Of a stretch of DNA of 64,000 nucleotides, positions 10,541 to 22,321 are shown one piece after another. The position numbers and the translations under genes were made by a program. The DNA comes from Micractinium sp. NFX-FRZ (Eukaryota > Chlorophyta > Trebouxiophyceae > Chlorellales > Chlorellaceae), in the NCBI GenBank assembly GCA_029339195.1, contig JAPTJF010000055.1, forward strand, positions 124,001-188,000. Direction: 5' to 3'. The notes beneath the pieces are model-generated. The model did not search any database. It had not been told where the DNA came from and saw only the letters and a list, made by a program, of their open reading frames with translations. The number at the start of each line of letters is the position of its first letter. Position 1 is the stretch's first letter.

Positions 10541-10848
10541 GTTTGCAAGCTGATGAAGACACGGAGTGGCAGAACGCGGCCAATGCGCGTGGTTCATCTG
10601 GCTGGGCGCAGCGGGACAGCCCCTCCCGTACTGCCGCCGCCGAGGGCGCCTGTCAGGGCGCCTTTCACTGGGCTCAAGCCACCTGGCCCGTATCTCCTAG
10701 CTGCTGTCATGTTTGGCGACCTTAAACTAAGCACCTTCGACTGAAAGTCTGTGCACTGATGCAATTCCTCCACTCTGCTACCGTGACTGGCAATCAAAAA
10801 TTGGGTGCACAGCCAAGTGCCGCAAGCACTTTTGCAGCATGCTGTTGT
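10541..10848. other. Intergenic
   Basis: Upstream region of PSRP6 and downstream region of the MPLKIP-like gene. No gene is seen. Confidence 0.5.
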
Positions 10849-10853
10849 TTACA
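10849..10853 (-). terminator. TGTAA polyadenylation signal (minus strand)
   Basis: TTACA on plus, 65 nt past the stop of the MPLKIP-like gene. Confidence 0.65.
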
Positions 10854-10917
10854 CAATTGCTGCTTTCACTTGCTGCCAGATCACGCCTGCTGCTCCAGCA
10901 TGCAGCTGACACGGCGC

Positions 10918-12419
10918 TCAGTGCCAGGGCCGGTCGGCGGCACCCTCCACCGACATCCTGCCCTCGTGCTGCGGCATCTGCTGCTGCTGCTGCTGGCTGC
11001 CCGCCCCCAGCAGCTGCCGCTCCAGCCTCTCCCAGGGGTTCTCCAGCATGGAAGGGTTGAAGAAGGCTTCGATGCTGCCACCACCGCCGCCGCCGCGCCC
11101 GCCGCCGCGACCCCCTCGGCCGCCCCGTCCTGCAGCAGAGCAGGCAGTGAAGGCGGGGAATGCAGGGCCATTCATGTACTGTCCACATGCTTGTTTGGGC
11201 ATACAGCCCACACTTCATGGCCGCTGCCCCTCCTAGAGATTGATGCCGACTACATCAACTGGTGCCTGCAGCTAACACGCAGACGGTAGATCCTGACTCA
11301 CCTCCAAACTGCTGCTGCGGCTGCGGCTGGCGGTTGCCTCCTCCGCCTCCGCCACCGCCGCCGTTGCTGCCGCGCCCCCGGCCGCCGCCGTACTGCTGCT
11401 GCGGCGCCTGCGGCTGCGCAGAGTAGAGCTGCAGCTGGTCTGGCAGCGGCGCACGTGGGCCGGCACTGGGCGGCAGCGGGCCACCCGTCGGCGCCCCAGG
11501 CGGTGCTGGGCCGCCCATGGGAGGGGGCGGGCCTGGCCTGAACTGGCCCCCTGGCGGGGGGGCAGGCCCTCCCGGGAAGTGCCGTGGCGGGGGTGGGCCA
11601 GGCTGGAACTGCCCTTGTCGGGGCGGCCCAGCCGGGTGGGGCGGCTGCCAGGGTGCCGCCTGCGGCGGGAAGCCAATGTGCTGCGGCGGTGGGCGGGGGC
11701 CCCCTGGGAAGGGCTGCTGCCCCGGAAAGGGCTGTGGGGGCGGCGGGCGGGGCTGCTGCCCTTGCCACAGCCCGGGCGGCGGGCGTGGGTGCTGCTGGTG
11801 GTTGGCAGGGCCCGGCTGCCCCCACTGCGGGGCAGGCAGCGCTCCCGGGGGAGGCGGCCCGCCAGGCGGGCGCGCGCTTTTGGCTGCCTCCTGTGCCGCC
11901 GACGCCACCGCCGCGCGGCGCTGCTGCTGCACACCGCGTGAGCGCTGCATCGCTCCTACTGGGTCGCTGCAGCAGGCAGGGGTATGGGGAGGAGGATGGC
12001 TTTAGAGGGGGCACCCAGCTTTCTGTATATACACTGTGCAGCCTTGTTTGCGTAGCTTGCAGCACAGGGTGCGCGGTGGCGCACGCCTGCCGCCGAATGC
12101 TTCCTGCCGCTGCTCACCACACACAATTATGGCAAGCATGGACGTTCCTGACGGTCAGCAGATGCAGCACAACACAGCACTACCACTACAAGAGACAGGC
12201 AGCAAGTCTTTGACCAACAGACCGCAGGCAGCCAAGATGAGTAGTGCACCTGTAGAAATTGAAGGGCCCCGAGGTGGCGGCCGGCGCGCCCTCATCGGCA
12301 AAAGGGTTGGCCAGCGCCTGTGCGCTACCTGTTGCCCCACCCCCATCTCCCGCTTCGGCATCCATCGCCGACTGGCTCATTGCCTTCAGCCGCTTGCGAC
12401 GCGCCTCTGAGCTCTCCAT
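10918..12419 (-). CDS. MPLKIP/TTDN1-like Pro/Gly-rich protein
   Basis: Three exons (12419-12250, 11966-11302, 11129-10918; phases 2 and 1) give 348 residues. The N-terminus is a charged helix, 'MESSEARRKRLKAMSQSA', then 'NPFADE' and 'PFNFYSDPVGAM', the last motif spanning the first intron. The middle (about 180 residues) is almost entirely Pro, Gly, Gln and Phe with repeated 'PGPPPP' and 'FPGG' units, then an RGG-type Gly/Arg tract. The C-terminus has 'SIEAFFNPSMLENPW', which resembles the conserved C-terminal motif of human MPLKIP (TTDN1). TTDN1 binds the lariat-debranching enzyme DBR1 and is mutated in trichothiodystrophy. Intrinsic disorder and RNA/condensate behaviour are inferred. It is divergently paired with ANP32. 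A longer N-terminus upstream of 12419 is open but lacks an ATG close by. Confidence 0.65.
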
Positions 12420-13071
12420 TCTCCTGTCTTCAGGCAACAGCAGGTGTTGCAACTGCCGGGCGGCGGCGGCGGCGGCGGCGGCAGTGCCGGTGGGTGGTGG
12501 GGTTGTGGCTGCCGGCTCCACGGTCACTGCGGATCTGCTGTCGCCCTGCAGGGACGCCCTAGCCAGTTGCAGGGCCCTGACCAGCTGCAGGCGCCTGGAG
12601 CAAGGCGGGTGATGGCGGTGCCTGGTGTTGGGCCGCTAGTAAAGAGTCCCACTTTCTGCTTCAAGGCTTGCAAATGCTTTGGTGATTGTCGGCGCAGACC
12701 GGACTGCTGCTCCCGGTAGCCTGCCCAGCTGCCTCCCCTTTCCTTGCTCGCATGCAACAAACAGCTCCATACCCCCTCGGAGGTGCACTGTTCATCTTGG
12801 GATAACAAGTGCACATAGCTGGACCGCGACCAGCCCCAATTGGGCAAGGTGGGCTCTGGGCGATCGCTTTGAGTTTGCTCTTGGCTTTGCGGGCCCAACA
12901 CTCCGCAAGGAATCTCAATGGCATCGTGCAGTCCAGCAGGAGAGAAAGAGGCGGCCAGGGCCGCCATCATTTCGAGCAGGCGGCTAGGAGTCGCCGGCGG
13001 CGCGCCTCTCCCGCCTGCCGCCCGGCTGCCAATCACCCTGCCTGTGGCCGCCTTACCTGCTGCAGCCGGCG
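12420..13071. promoter_or_regulatory. Shared upstream region of MPLKIP-like and ANP32 genes
   Basis: A 652-bp gap between divergent start codons. No TATA element is obvious. Minus-strand open frames here look non-coding. A role as a bidirectional promoter is inferred from the arrangement only. Confidence 0.4.
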
Positions 13072-16000
13072 ATGCCCAAGTCGTTTGCAGAGGCCCTGAG
13101 CGCCGCCACAGCCAAGCAGGGTGTGCCTGCAGCGGAGATCAAGTCTCTGAACCTCGACTCCAGCTGCCGCGCGGCCCGTGTCGAGGTGCGGGCCCGCCTG
13201 GCAGCGCCTGTGGCCAGAGCTCCGTGCAACTGGCAGACAGCATGCCAACCGGGCCGGCTGGTCATCAGCACGGCTTGTGCATCATGCACATTGATGTAGG
13301 GCTGTGAGCGCAGCAGGCTGCACCGGGGGGCCGTCTGTAGTGCACATCGCACGCTGCCCTGTCGCCGCGCTAGCTGGCTCCCGCGGGTGGGGCCCTGCCC
13401 CCCTGCAGCGCCTCCCTGCCTGTCACTGCAGCCTGTCGCTGTGGCCTGCCTGTGGCTCTTCTGACGTGCGTGCGCCTGCGGTCCAGCACCCACCACCCTG
13501 CAGGGCTTGGAGGAGTACACGCAGCTGGAGAAGCTTTCGCTGGGCAGCCTGGGCCTCAAGTCACTGGAGGGCCTGCCCAGCCAGATCACCTCTCTGGTAG
13601 GCGCACACCAGAGTTGCAGGGAGCAGCTGCAACAGGGGTGGTGCAACGTTGGGGTCTGTCTTCCCACCCCTTCTCTGCGCTGGCCTGTTCGCTGGTGATG
13701 CTGGCTTCACAAGTGGCTGCCATGGCTGCTCCCGCCACCCCCGCCTGCCCGCAGGCCGTGAACGACAACAACCTCACAGGCGCAGCGCTCACAGCGCTCA
13801 CCAGCCTGCACCGCCTGCGCCGGCTTGACCTGGCAGGCAAGCAGTGCTGGGGGCTTTTGGCGGCGCCTGGTCTGGGCAAGCGTTGCTGGGTTGGGTGTGG
13901 CGGGGTGGGCCTGCGGGCGTGCCGGCTGGGCGTGGGGCAGCAAGGGCCGCACTTGGAGCTGCTGCGGATTCAAGGGGGAAGGTGAGTGTTCAGTGGTCTT
14001 AGGCGCTTGTGGAATGAGTGGGATAGGCGTGGGTGGAGCAGCACTGGTCCGGGTTGTCTTTGCCAAGCTAGGGGACACGCGGTGGCCACCCCCGCCACTT
14101 GCGGGACGGGGCTCCTGCTCCCACAGCAGACTGGCCGCTATTTGAGTCCGGAACAGATACATGTTTGCCGCAACTACGCACCTTTTCCTGCACGCCACAG
14201 ACTGTGCTTTGATCAGGCCCTAGTGTCCACAGCACGCAGCAGGGTTTCGCGCGCCCCAACCCGCGTTTATGCTGTTGCAGCTCTCGCTCGCGCTCCACAC
14301 CTCTCCAAACACTTCCCGGCATCCCGCCTCCCACCTACTCCTTACGGCCCGCAGGCAACCGGCTCGCAGCCGTTGCAGCACTAGAGCCACTAAAGCACCT
14401 GTCGTCGCTCCATTCGCTGGACCTCGAAGGTAATCCGCTGGCAGACGCCCCATCTTATCGAGAGAAGACGTTCGAGATGCTGGCCACTCTCCCGCACTTC
14501 AGTGCTGTTGATGAGCTCAACAAGAACGGTGCGCCCTCTCAGACCCCCCAGCATCGGTTTGTAGACGGATGGGCGGACCGCGCTGGGCCGAGCGTGCTGT
14601 AGGGGAGCCAGGGTTGGGTCCCGCCCGCCCACCGGCAGGCAGCGTCGACAGCTGGAGCTAAGTGTGCCGACGCTCTGTGCGAGTGTGCGTTCAAACTGCT
14701 GGCTGGCCGTGCCCCTGCCCTCCCTGCAGATGAGGTGGTAGAGGCAGAGGACTCTGAGGGCGAGGTGCGGCCGATCAGCTGGGGCAGGATCGCTGACTGC
14801 GCTGCCACTTGCGTCGCACGCTGTGTTTCGGACGGCGCCGTGCCTGCCTGCCGCCCGCCGCCTGCCGTGCACGAACAGCGTGCACGTCGCCAAACTCTCT
14901 AAGCACGGTATCCTTGTACCACTGCAGGAGGAGGAGGAGGATGAGGAGTACGAGGAGGAGGAGGACGATGGCGACGATGACGGCGAGGTGGGTCGGGACA
15001 GCAGTGGCAGTAGTGGCCATACAGGGGGAGGGCACACTGGCGCCATTGTAAGTAGCATGGCTGCCGTGACCATGATGCTAACCTTCTCGATTTTCGCGCC
15101 ACCTGATGCAGGGCGAGGAGGGCGGCGAGGGCCAGGCCCCCGGCGGCGGCGGCGCTGGCGGCGCAGCGGGCGACGACGGAGACGTGAGTGCCTCCTTCGA
15201 AGCACGCCTGCTTGCCCACTGCACTGCCTCCCTGCATCTGGCTCCTTGCATTGATCACCACTCCTGTTCCGCTTGAGCTGCGCTGACTGCTGGCCCCCCC
15301 CCCACATGCCTCCCTCCTTGTGTTCCGCAGGACGATGACGTAAGTGCCTCTGCTTCACACACGCGCTGCCCGGCAGCTGCCACGTGCAACACGCCTCCAT
15401 CTGGCCATTGCCAGCCGCAAAACACGATGCTGCGAAGCACAGCTCTGCCCTGGCTCTGGCAGCCCCGGCTGTGCCGCTGTCCACGTTGCTGGACGTCAGC
15501 CCTGCCTGTTGAGCCATCCAGGCTGCACGCAGGCGCCCCCCCCCCTTGGCTGCACTGCCAGGCCGCCCACCCGCGGCGTGGCCCCTTGCCTGCCGCTGTC
15601 TGTGCCTGCAGGAGGAGGGCGATGAGGACGACGGCGGCGAGGAGGAGGAGTATGAGGAGGTGCGGTGGGAGGGGAAGTGGGGGAGAGCTGTGTGCTGCTG
15701 CTGCTGCTGTTGCTGCCAGGCAGGCAGGCACTGCATCCTGGTCAAGTGTGTTTGACGGTCGCATGGCAACGCGGGGCGCTGGGGACAGCCTGGTTGTGCT
15801 GCCTGGGCTTACCCGTCTCGCCCTGAGATGCTCAAGTGCTCCTCCCTCTCCCGCTGATCCTGCGCTGTGCCACCCCTGCGCAGGTCGAGGGCGAGGAGGG
15901 CGAGGAGGCGGCCGCCGCCAAGTCCCCCACCACCGCAGCGCTGCTCAAGGTGCCGCCCCCTGCACTGCCATCCCAGCCGCGCCGCGCCGCGCCCTGCATG

Positions 16001-17105
16001 CGCGACGTGCACACTCGGCCCGCCTGGCGCCGCCGCCTGCTGTGCTGTGTGCGTGTCAGCCCCTGGCTGCCTGCCTGCGCCCTGGCGCCCTGAGCCTTGC
16101 CTGCTGCCACCCGCGAGGAACTGTGCTGGTACGCTGCACCCTGCTTGCTGCTCGGCTGCTGCTGCTGCCCACGCTTGCGCTGTCATGCTCCCACCGCAGG
16201 ACGACCTGTCCGACGACGAGGAGGAGTACGAGGTGGGTGGTGGGTTTGTAGCAGGATGTGCAAGGGTGGGGGAGGGGGCAGTATACCGGCTGGGGAGGGG
16301 CCGGGGCACAGCGCCGCAGCTACTCTGCTGCGCGCTGCGTTGCCTTCCTCTGCCGCCTTCGCCCCTGCGCTGCTCCTGCAGCCGCTGTGCGACTCTCCCT
16401 CCGAGCTTGCTTGCCGCACCCCATGCCACACCGCCACTTGGCTATGTGTTCACCCAGCAGCTGTTTGCCTGGCCCCGTCTGCAGGAGGAGGAGGAGGAGG
16501 AGGATGAGGAGGTGAGCCGGCAGCCTTGGCTCCCTCGCCCCACCGCTGCAGGCTGTGCAACATGCAGGGCCTGCTGGGCGGCTGCCTGCCTGGCATGCAC
16601 TGCAGCAGCCGGGCAGCGGTCCATGAGGGGCTGTCGGACAAACCGCCAGGCCTCCCGACCCAAACTGCCCACTCTCCTCTGTCCCCCATCATGTGCCCTT
16701 GCTCCTTCCTCCTGCTCTGCCTGCAGCTGGATGACGACGAGGAGGATGTGCCCAAGAAGCGCAAGCGCGACGACAGCGACGAGGGTGCGCGGCCAGCCCC
16801 CTCGCCGGCCTGCCCAGCTTGCCGCCCGCTCTGGGCACGCGCTGCCCCGTCGCGCCCTGCCCTGCTCGCCGGCTGCCTCTCCCTCGCAGCACACACCGCC
16901 AGCTCCTCGCATTTCCCGACAGCTTGCCAGCAGGCACTGCAGGGGCAAGCCCCCGTGTCACGCCTGCACACCGTGTCGCAAGCTGCGGCATCACCCGGGG
17001 CTCCACGCCTCCCGGTGTCTGCTGCTCACCTACCCTCTTGTCCCTTTCCACCCATCATCGTTGTGTGCAGACTACGAGGACGAGGATGATGAGGAGGACG
17101 ATTGA
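13072..17105 (+). CDS. ANP32: ANP32-family acidic leucine-rich nuclear phosphoprotein
   Basis: Fourteen exons: 13072-13185, 13504-13596, 13755-13836, 14355-14528, 14730-14764, 14928-14987, 15112-15183, 15331-15339, 15612-15659, 15884-15949, 16200-16232, 16485-16511, 16727-16784, 17071-17105. They sum to 906 nt (301 residues) with all phases closing. Residues 1-150 are leucine-rich repeats ('IKSLNLDSSCRA', 'LEKLSLGSLGLKSLEGL', 'LRRLDLAGNRLAAV', 'LHSLDLEGNPL') capped by the ANP32 LRRCT pattern ('YREKTFEMLATLP'). From about residue 167 the tail is Glu/Asp-rich, broken only by Gly/Ala and Lys/Ser/Thr linkers, with a nuclear localisation signal 'PKKRKRDD' before the last acidic run. ANP32 proteins are histone chaperones and phosphatase regulators. 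The third intron uses a GC donor (CAG|GCAAGC). Confidence 0.92.
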
Positions 17106-18246
17106 AGGAAGCCTGCAAGCACAGAGCACTCGGCAGAGCGCTGAGCGGCTGCCAGCCTGCCGTGGCCTGGCCAGCGCCCGGCTGCGCATGCGTCCGCCGC
17201 GGCCCTGCCCTGCCCCCCGTTGAACCGCTGACTTGACTCGCCGCCAGCCCAGCCCAGCCGCCTAACACGCACCCGGGCAGCCCGCGACACGACCCAGCAC
17301 TGTCAAGTGCGCACCCGCCTCTCGCCCCCTGACTGCCCTTATCCCGGAAAGCGCGTGCGCCCCTGCTGGGGGCGGCCCGCCTCCCACCGACCGCGCCCCG
17401 CCCTTCCCCTGGGTTGCAATGCCGGGCTCCTCCTATGCCCCTGCCCTTCCCAGCCCGAACACACTCCCCGTCTCCCTGCTGTATTCCTTCTTGTTGTACG
17501 CAACGCACCACCAACCCTTCAGACTGTTTCGGTTGAGGAGCTGACGGCCGCACTGCACCGCACCTGCCCATTTTGACGCTGACTGTGCCGGACGCTCCCG
17601 CTCTGCTGGCATGTGCGCTGTGGTTGGCTGCGCGTGCCCCCCCGGGACGCTGTGCCATCACCACGGCTCTCGCCTCCACGATGCCCACACCCCTGTAAAC
17701 TCCAAGTGTCTGAGCAGTACTGCGCACTCTTTTGCGCGGCCAGGCTTCAGTCCCCAGCCCCCAACCAACCACTAGAGTGCAGCACTGTCCTTGTGACAAG
17801 AGGGGGTGCCTCGTCAGTTGAAACGTGAAACTGCAGTTGCGCTTGCTCCCTTGGGTCAGGGAAGAATTCATTGGATTGGGGGTTTGTGCGGCGGGGCGGG
17901 GCGGGGGAAAAGTGGGGCAATGGCAGTGCTGTGTGACGTCAGCAGCGGTACAAGCTACGAAATAAAGCGAATTGTCGGGTTCCTCTCGGGTGGGGGTGGG
18001 GGGAGGTAAGGGGATAGAAATGGTGTGTTCTCCAACGAAACGAAAAACCGAGCGCCCAGACATGGCGGGGGAGGGGGCGGGTTGGGCGTGGGGGGCAGCT
18101 ACGCCGGGGCGCGCCCAAATGATGGGATGGTTGCGAGTGGGGTGCTATAGGGGGTGATAATACAACTGTGGATGATGAGGGGGGGTGCGTGCGCCAGGCG
18201 GCCGGCCGCGGACGGCAGGCGGTGCTGGGCTGTGGGGGCTGCACGC
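17106..18246. other. Convergent intergenic region
   Basis: 3' regions of ANP32 (+) and the thylakoid-type gene (-). It is G- or C-homopolymer rich, with no coding signal. No TGTAA was found for the minus-strand gene. Confidence 0.5.
17694..17698 (+). terminator. Candidate TGTAA polyadenylation signal
   Basis: First TGTAA seen after the ANP32 stop, 589 nt downstream, implying a long 3' UTR. Confidence 0.4.
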
Positions 18247-20684
18247 TTAGCTCTCCAGCACAACCTTGGCAGCAAGGAACACCACCTGATGAAGGGGAGG
18301 CACACGGAGGGGGCAGGGGGCAGGGGGGCGGCAGCTGGTCAGCATGCCGATCACCGCCGGGGGCTGGGCACAAACGGAGTGCAGAAGCAGGAGCGCAGGT
18401 TCGCACGCGGCATGGCCACATCTGCGCGCATCAATCAGGCGCGCCCGGCACAGGGCGTGTAACCAGCAACCGGCAACCTGGCCCAGCGGCCCAACAAGGG
18501 CAACCAGCAGCGCTGTTCCCGAACGCAGCAGGTGCTAGTAGCATGGCGGAGTGCAGCATGACAGGCAGCGGCTGGTGCCAGGTCAGCGGCCGGCTGGCGG
18601 GCTCACTCACCATCCAGAAGGCTCCCAGGATGGCCAGCTTGCTGGCGCCCGTCTTGATCTTGTTGGCCATGGTGTCCACAAGCACCTGGGCGCCCGCCAC
18701 CGTGCCAATCACGCCAACCAGCAGGATGCCGGCCTGCAGTACACATGTGACGAGAGAGACGAGGTACATGCGATTGGTGAGAATCGCCCCAATGCACATG
18801 ATGGGTTGCCCACCGCTGCCCCCTGTCCTTTCGGGTCGCGTGACACCCCAGCACTGCCGCTCCGGCGCTACATAGCCGGAAGACGCTTCTCCTTGAACCT
18901 CCTTTGTTGCCTGCCCTCATGGCTGGCGGTGGCGGTGCTCCTCTCTGCCACACCCAGGCAACTGCCCATACATGCCCCACACACGGCACTCGCGCTCACC
19001 GTCAGCATCGCCTTGGTGCGGTCGTCCAGCCCCAGGCTGGCGGTGGCGGCGGTGCCCTCGGCCACGCTGAAGCCCACCTCCTCGACGGTGCTCAGCAGCA
19101 GGCCGCCGCCGGTGGCAGCCAGGCCCAGGACAAAGGCGGTGATGAGGGGGCTGTTCTGCTTGGTGCCCTGGCCCTCAGGCGCCACCGGCACGTCGCCCTT
19201 CTCCTTGAAAATGGTCAGCCCCAGCTCGCCGCCGGCAAAGCCGCCAGTCAGCTCGTTGCGGGTGGGGTACCTGCCAGGCGGAAGAGGGGGTGGGAGGTTG
19301 GGGAGAGGTGGGTTGGGGGTGACGGGGTGCACGGGGGCAGTGGCGGGAGGGCAGCCAGCAGAGGAGGGAGGGCAACGTGCGGAAGCTCAGTGCATTGGTG
19401 GCACCGGCCCGGCCGCCAGACATCTCGATCACCGCCACCCCCACTGCAGGTAATACTCCCATCCAGAACATACTCAAAGACGCGCACACACACAAAACAC
19501 ACTGCCCCCACTCACTTGCTGGCATCGTCCTTGATGACGCGCCCCTTGCCCACATAGATGGTGTCGTCTCCCTTGGCAATGGGCTGCGGGGTGCGGTCAT
19601 ACTTGCTGGCCTTCTTGGGGGCGGGCGCCGCGTTCAGCTCCTGCTCCCGCTGGTAGGCAGCCACAAAGGCCTTGAGGCCCGCCTCGCCGCCGGCCCAGCC
19701 GCCTGCAGGGGTTGGGAGGAGAGAGGGCAGGCAGGGGGGCGGGTGTGAGGAGGGCGCGGGGCGGGGGTGGTGCGAGCAGGGAGGCTTGTGAAGTGATTGA
19801 TAGCGCAGCTGTGCAAATGCCTGCCCGCTCGCGCCACGGCTGCTTGCGGGCCTCCCTCGCGCTGGCCTCTGCTCGACAGCAGTGCGGCACGGGTGTACAG
19901 CCACCCGCGGCGTGCGCGCTTTGCGGGGTGACGAGCACAGCGTGAGCGCAGCATGCACATGTGCTGCCCAGCTCTGTCTCATGACGAGCGTGAGTGCGAC
20001 GACATGAAGGCGATCGACACCCCACAGCAGGAGGCTAAGGAATCAGACACACAGGGTGGTGCGCACGCACCGCACAAGTTGTCCTCGGTGCGGCCGGGGT
20101 ACTTGGTGGGGTCGTCCACGATGAAACGCCCCTTCTGCCCCACCCGCTTGGACTCGTAGTCCTCCTTCTCGTGGCCAATGTAGATCTCGGCGGCCTTGCC
20201 GTTGGCGGAAGGGGCAGCCGCCGCGGGCGCCGCCTCCGTCTCCGTGGTCTGCGAGCGGGGCGAGCAGCGGGCGATGCACAGGTCAGGGGCAGGTGCGGAG
20301 GCTCAGCTGACCGACTGCTGGGGATGGAGGGGGAAGAGGGGCAGCTGGCAGGGCTGCAGGGCCAGCTGCCGCCGCTTGAACGGCTGTGCCGTGCCGCAGT
20401 GCCGTGCCACAGTGCCGTGGGTGACGGGGCAGGCGGGAGCGGCGGCAGCACCCTGCCATCGACGCCCCACGCTGCCCCACGCTTGCGACAGCCCGCCATT
20501 CCCGGGCGCAGATCCACCCGAACGAGCGCGAAGCGAAATGGGCGTCGGAGCAGACGGCAGGGGCGCAGTGCAATGGGCATGAGCCCGCGACTCCCACCTG
20601 GGCTGCGCAGCGAACGCTGCTGCGGCGCACAGAACTGCGCGCCACCAGGCTTGGCCGCTGCACGGAAAGCTGCAGGGTCTGCAT
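18247..20684 (-). CDS. Chloroplast thylakoid-type membrane protein with internal repeat
   Basis: Six exons (20684-20599 less one base, i.e. 20684-20598, then 20248-20071, 19702-19516, 19270-19000, 18733-18611, 18285-18247) close in phase to 294 residues. Residues 1-29 are a Ser/Arg/Val transit peptide. Two repeats follow: 'VGQKGRFIVDDPTKYPGR' with 'GGWAGGEAGLKAF' (about 65-101) and 'VGKGRVIKDDASKYPTR' with 'GGFAGGELGLTIF' (about 137-171). Three hydrophobic segments are then predicted near residues 190-212, 242-260 and 273-292. The design suggests a stroma-facing repeated module anchored in the thylakoid by the C-terminus. I considered the photosystem II maintenance protein MPH1 and similar thylakoid proteins but cannot confirm either from memory. 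No enzymatic motif is seen. Confidence 0.75.
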
Positions 20685-21419
20685 CTTGGTGCTGCTTGCG
20701 GCTGTGTTGGTGGGTTGCCGGGGTGAGGCCGCTGCTTGCAGGAGCTCGCCACTAAACGGTCAAGGAGACTGGCGCGAAGCAATGCAGGGTAGAGGGCGCA
20801 ATGGGGGGACAGGTTGAACGCCCTGCCACCATGTCCCCCACCCCAGCATGCAGCAGCACTCGCTACTACCACCCTGCCTGCGACCCGACAGCTGGGCCTG
20901 CCCCCGCCTTGCCCTGGCCCCCAGCGCTCCCTGATTCGTGCCCCCTGCCTCCATCCCCACATTGCATGCTTGTCAGTGTTTTAAACGCGGGTAAGTGCGA
21001 GTGGCTCACTGCTTCCAGCAGCACAGAAGGGGCACATGAAGGGGACAGACGGGGGCAGCTGAGGGAAAATGCTGGGGGTTCAGGTGGGCAGGCAGGCAGA
21101 TGGAAGGGCGGGCGTACAGCTACTGATAATAAACACATGCGCTAGGGTACAGACAGACGGCAGGGAGGAGTGTTGGGGTAGGTGCTATCAATCGTTCATG
21201 CGGTCACATCATGCGTTCAGTCGCTCTGGATTGGCTAGCGGCACCCTCCGTAGGCCTAGCCTGGAGGGCGGCGCGGTGCGCACTGGCTGCCCGCTGGGCA
21301 CGCTGCAACAGCGGAGCTGCCGACCCAACGCTGCTGCCACTGTCGGGCGAGGGGCTGGGATCGAGCCTCGTCATTACTGACGACAAAAACACCTCAGCAT
21401 GAGCCAGTTGTCAGCCCCG
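20685..21419. other. Intergenic
   Basis: Between two minus-strand genes: promoter of the thylakoid gene and 3' region of the small plastid gene. No gene recognised. Confidence 0.5.
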
Positions 21420-22321
21420 TCACTGCTTCTTGAGGGCCGCCAGGTACTCCTCCACGTCCGCCTTCACCCCTGTCAGCTTCCCCTCTGTAGTCACCCGCAG
21501 GCCATCAGCAGTGCGCAGGCTGATGAGCGCCTTGGCGTCGAATGCGGTGGCGTGCGCGTTGGGGTTGCAGAACACTTCAAGGTACTCGATCTCTCGCGCG
21601 GTGGCGTCGCCTGCAGGCGGAGGGAGGGGGGACGTGAGGAGGGGAGGAGGGGACATGAGACATGGGAGCGGCAGGCAAGAGGGAGTTCTGGTTGCAGAAT
21701 ATTCCAGAGGTTGCAGAACATTTGGGGAATCAATCTCATGCATGCTGGCACCGCATGCAGGCAGAGCACGCAGACAGGGGAAGTGGAGGGCACCTCCATT
21801 GCAGGGACGCGAAAACAGAGCCAGCGGGCGGGCATACGCTCGCATTCAGCGGGGCATTTGGCGCAGCCCACGCCCACGCCCACGCCCTCCCCCCAGCCCT
21901 GATCACCCTTGAACACAAACTCCAGCGTGGCCCAGCGCTTGGGCCGCTCCGCCTTCTGCTTCTCCGCAAACGTCTGCATCACGCTGGTCAGCGCCTCGCT
22001 CAGCCGCGCCGCCTCCTCTGCCCGCAGCGGGAAGCTCACCGTCGTCTCGCCGATGTGGAAGGCCAGCCCCTGCTGCTGGGTGGCTGCGATTAGTGGCAAT
22101 GGGAGGAAGGGTTGGATCAGTGAGGAAGCAGGATGGGGTGGAGAGCGTGGCCTGCACAGTGCGGCAACAACCGGCCGGCACCGCTGCTCACCCTGGGCGG
22201 AGGCTGCCACTGCTAGCCGGCGGCGCGGCACGGGAGCTGCTGCACGCCGGGCATGGAACCGAGGTTGGCTGCCGAGAGCGGCAGCACCGCTGCAGCGGGC
22301 TTGGGAGCAGGCGAGCACCAT
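21420..22321 (-). CDS. Small chloroplast-targeted protein of unknown function
   Basis: Three exons (22321-22192, 22083-21907, 21610-21420; phase 1 twice) give 165 residues. Residues 1-43 are a textbook transit peptide (Ala/Arg/Ser-rich, no acidic residue, ending 'LAVAASAQ'). The mature part is compact and soluble: 'GLAFHIGETTVSFPLRAEEA', a helix 'LSEALTSVMQTFAEKQK', 'RWATLEFVFKGDATAREIEY', 'LEVFCNPNAHATAFDAKALI' and an acidic/basic end 'GVKADVEEYLAALKKQ'. It looks like a conserved small alpha/beta domain, but I do not recognise the family. It is divergently paired (353 bp) with the sterol reductase gene. Confidence 0.72.

Noticed and set aside
11517..12005. Plus-strand Gly/Cys-rich frame opposite the MPLKIP-like gene
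   Set aside because: Shadow of the Pro/Gly-rich minus-strand exon; its composition is the mirror of that exon.
12524..13036. Minus-strand 170-residue frame upstream of the MPLKIP-like gene
   Set aside because: No splice connection in frame to the MPLKIP-like exon 1, and no recognisable motif; treated as promoter region.
15667..16500. Long frames on both strands across the ANP32 introns
   Set aside because: They run through good splice sites of the ANP32 mini-exons and show only low-complexity Cys/Pro/Ala sequence.
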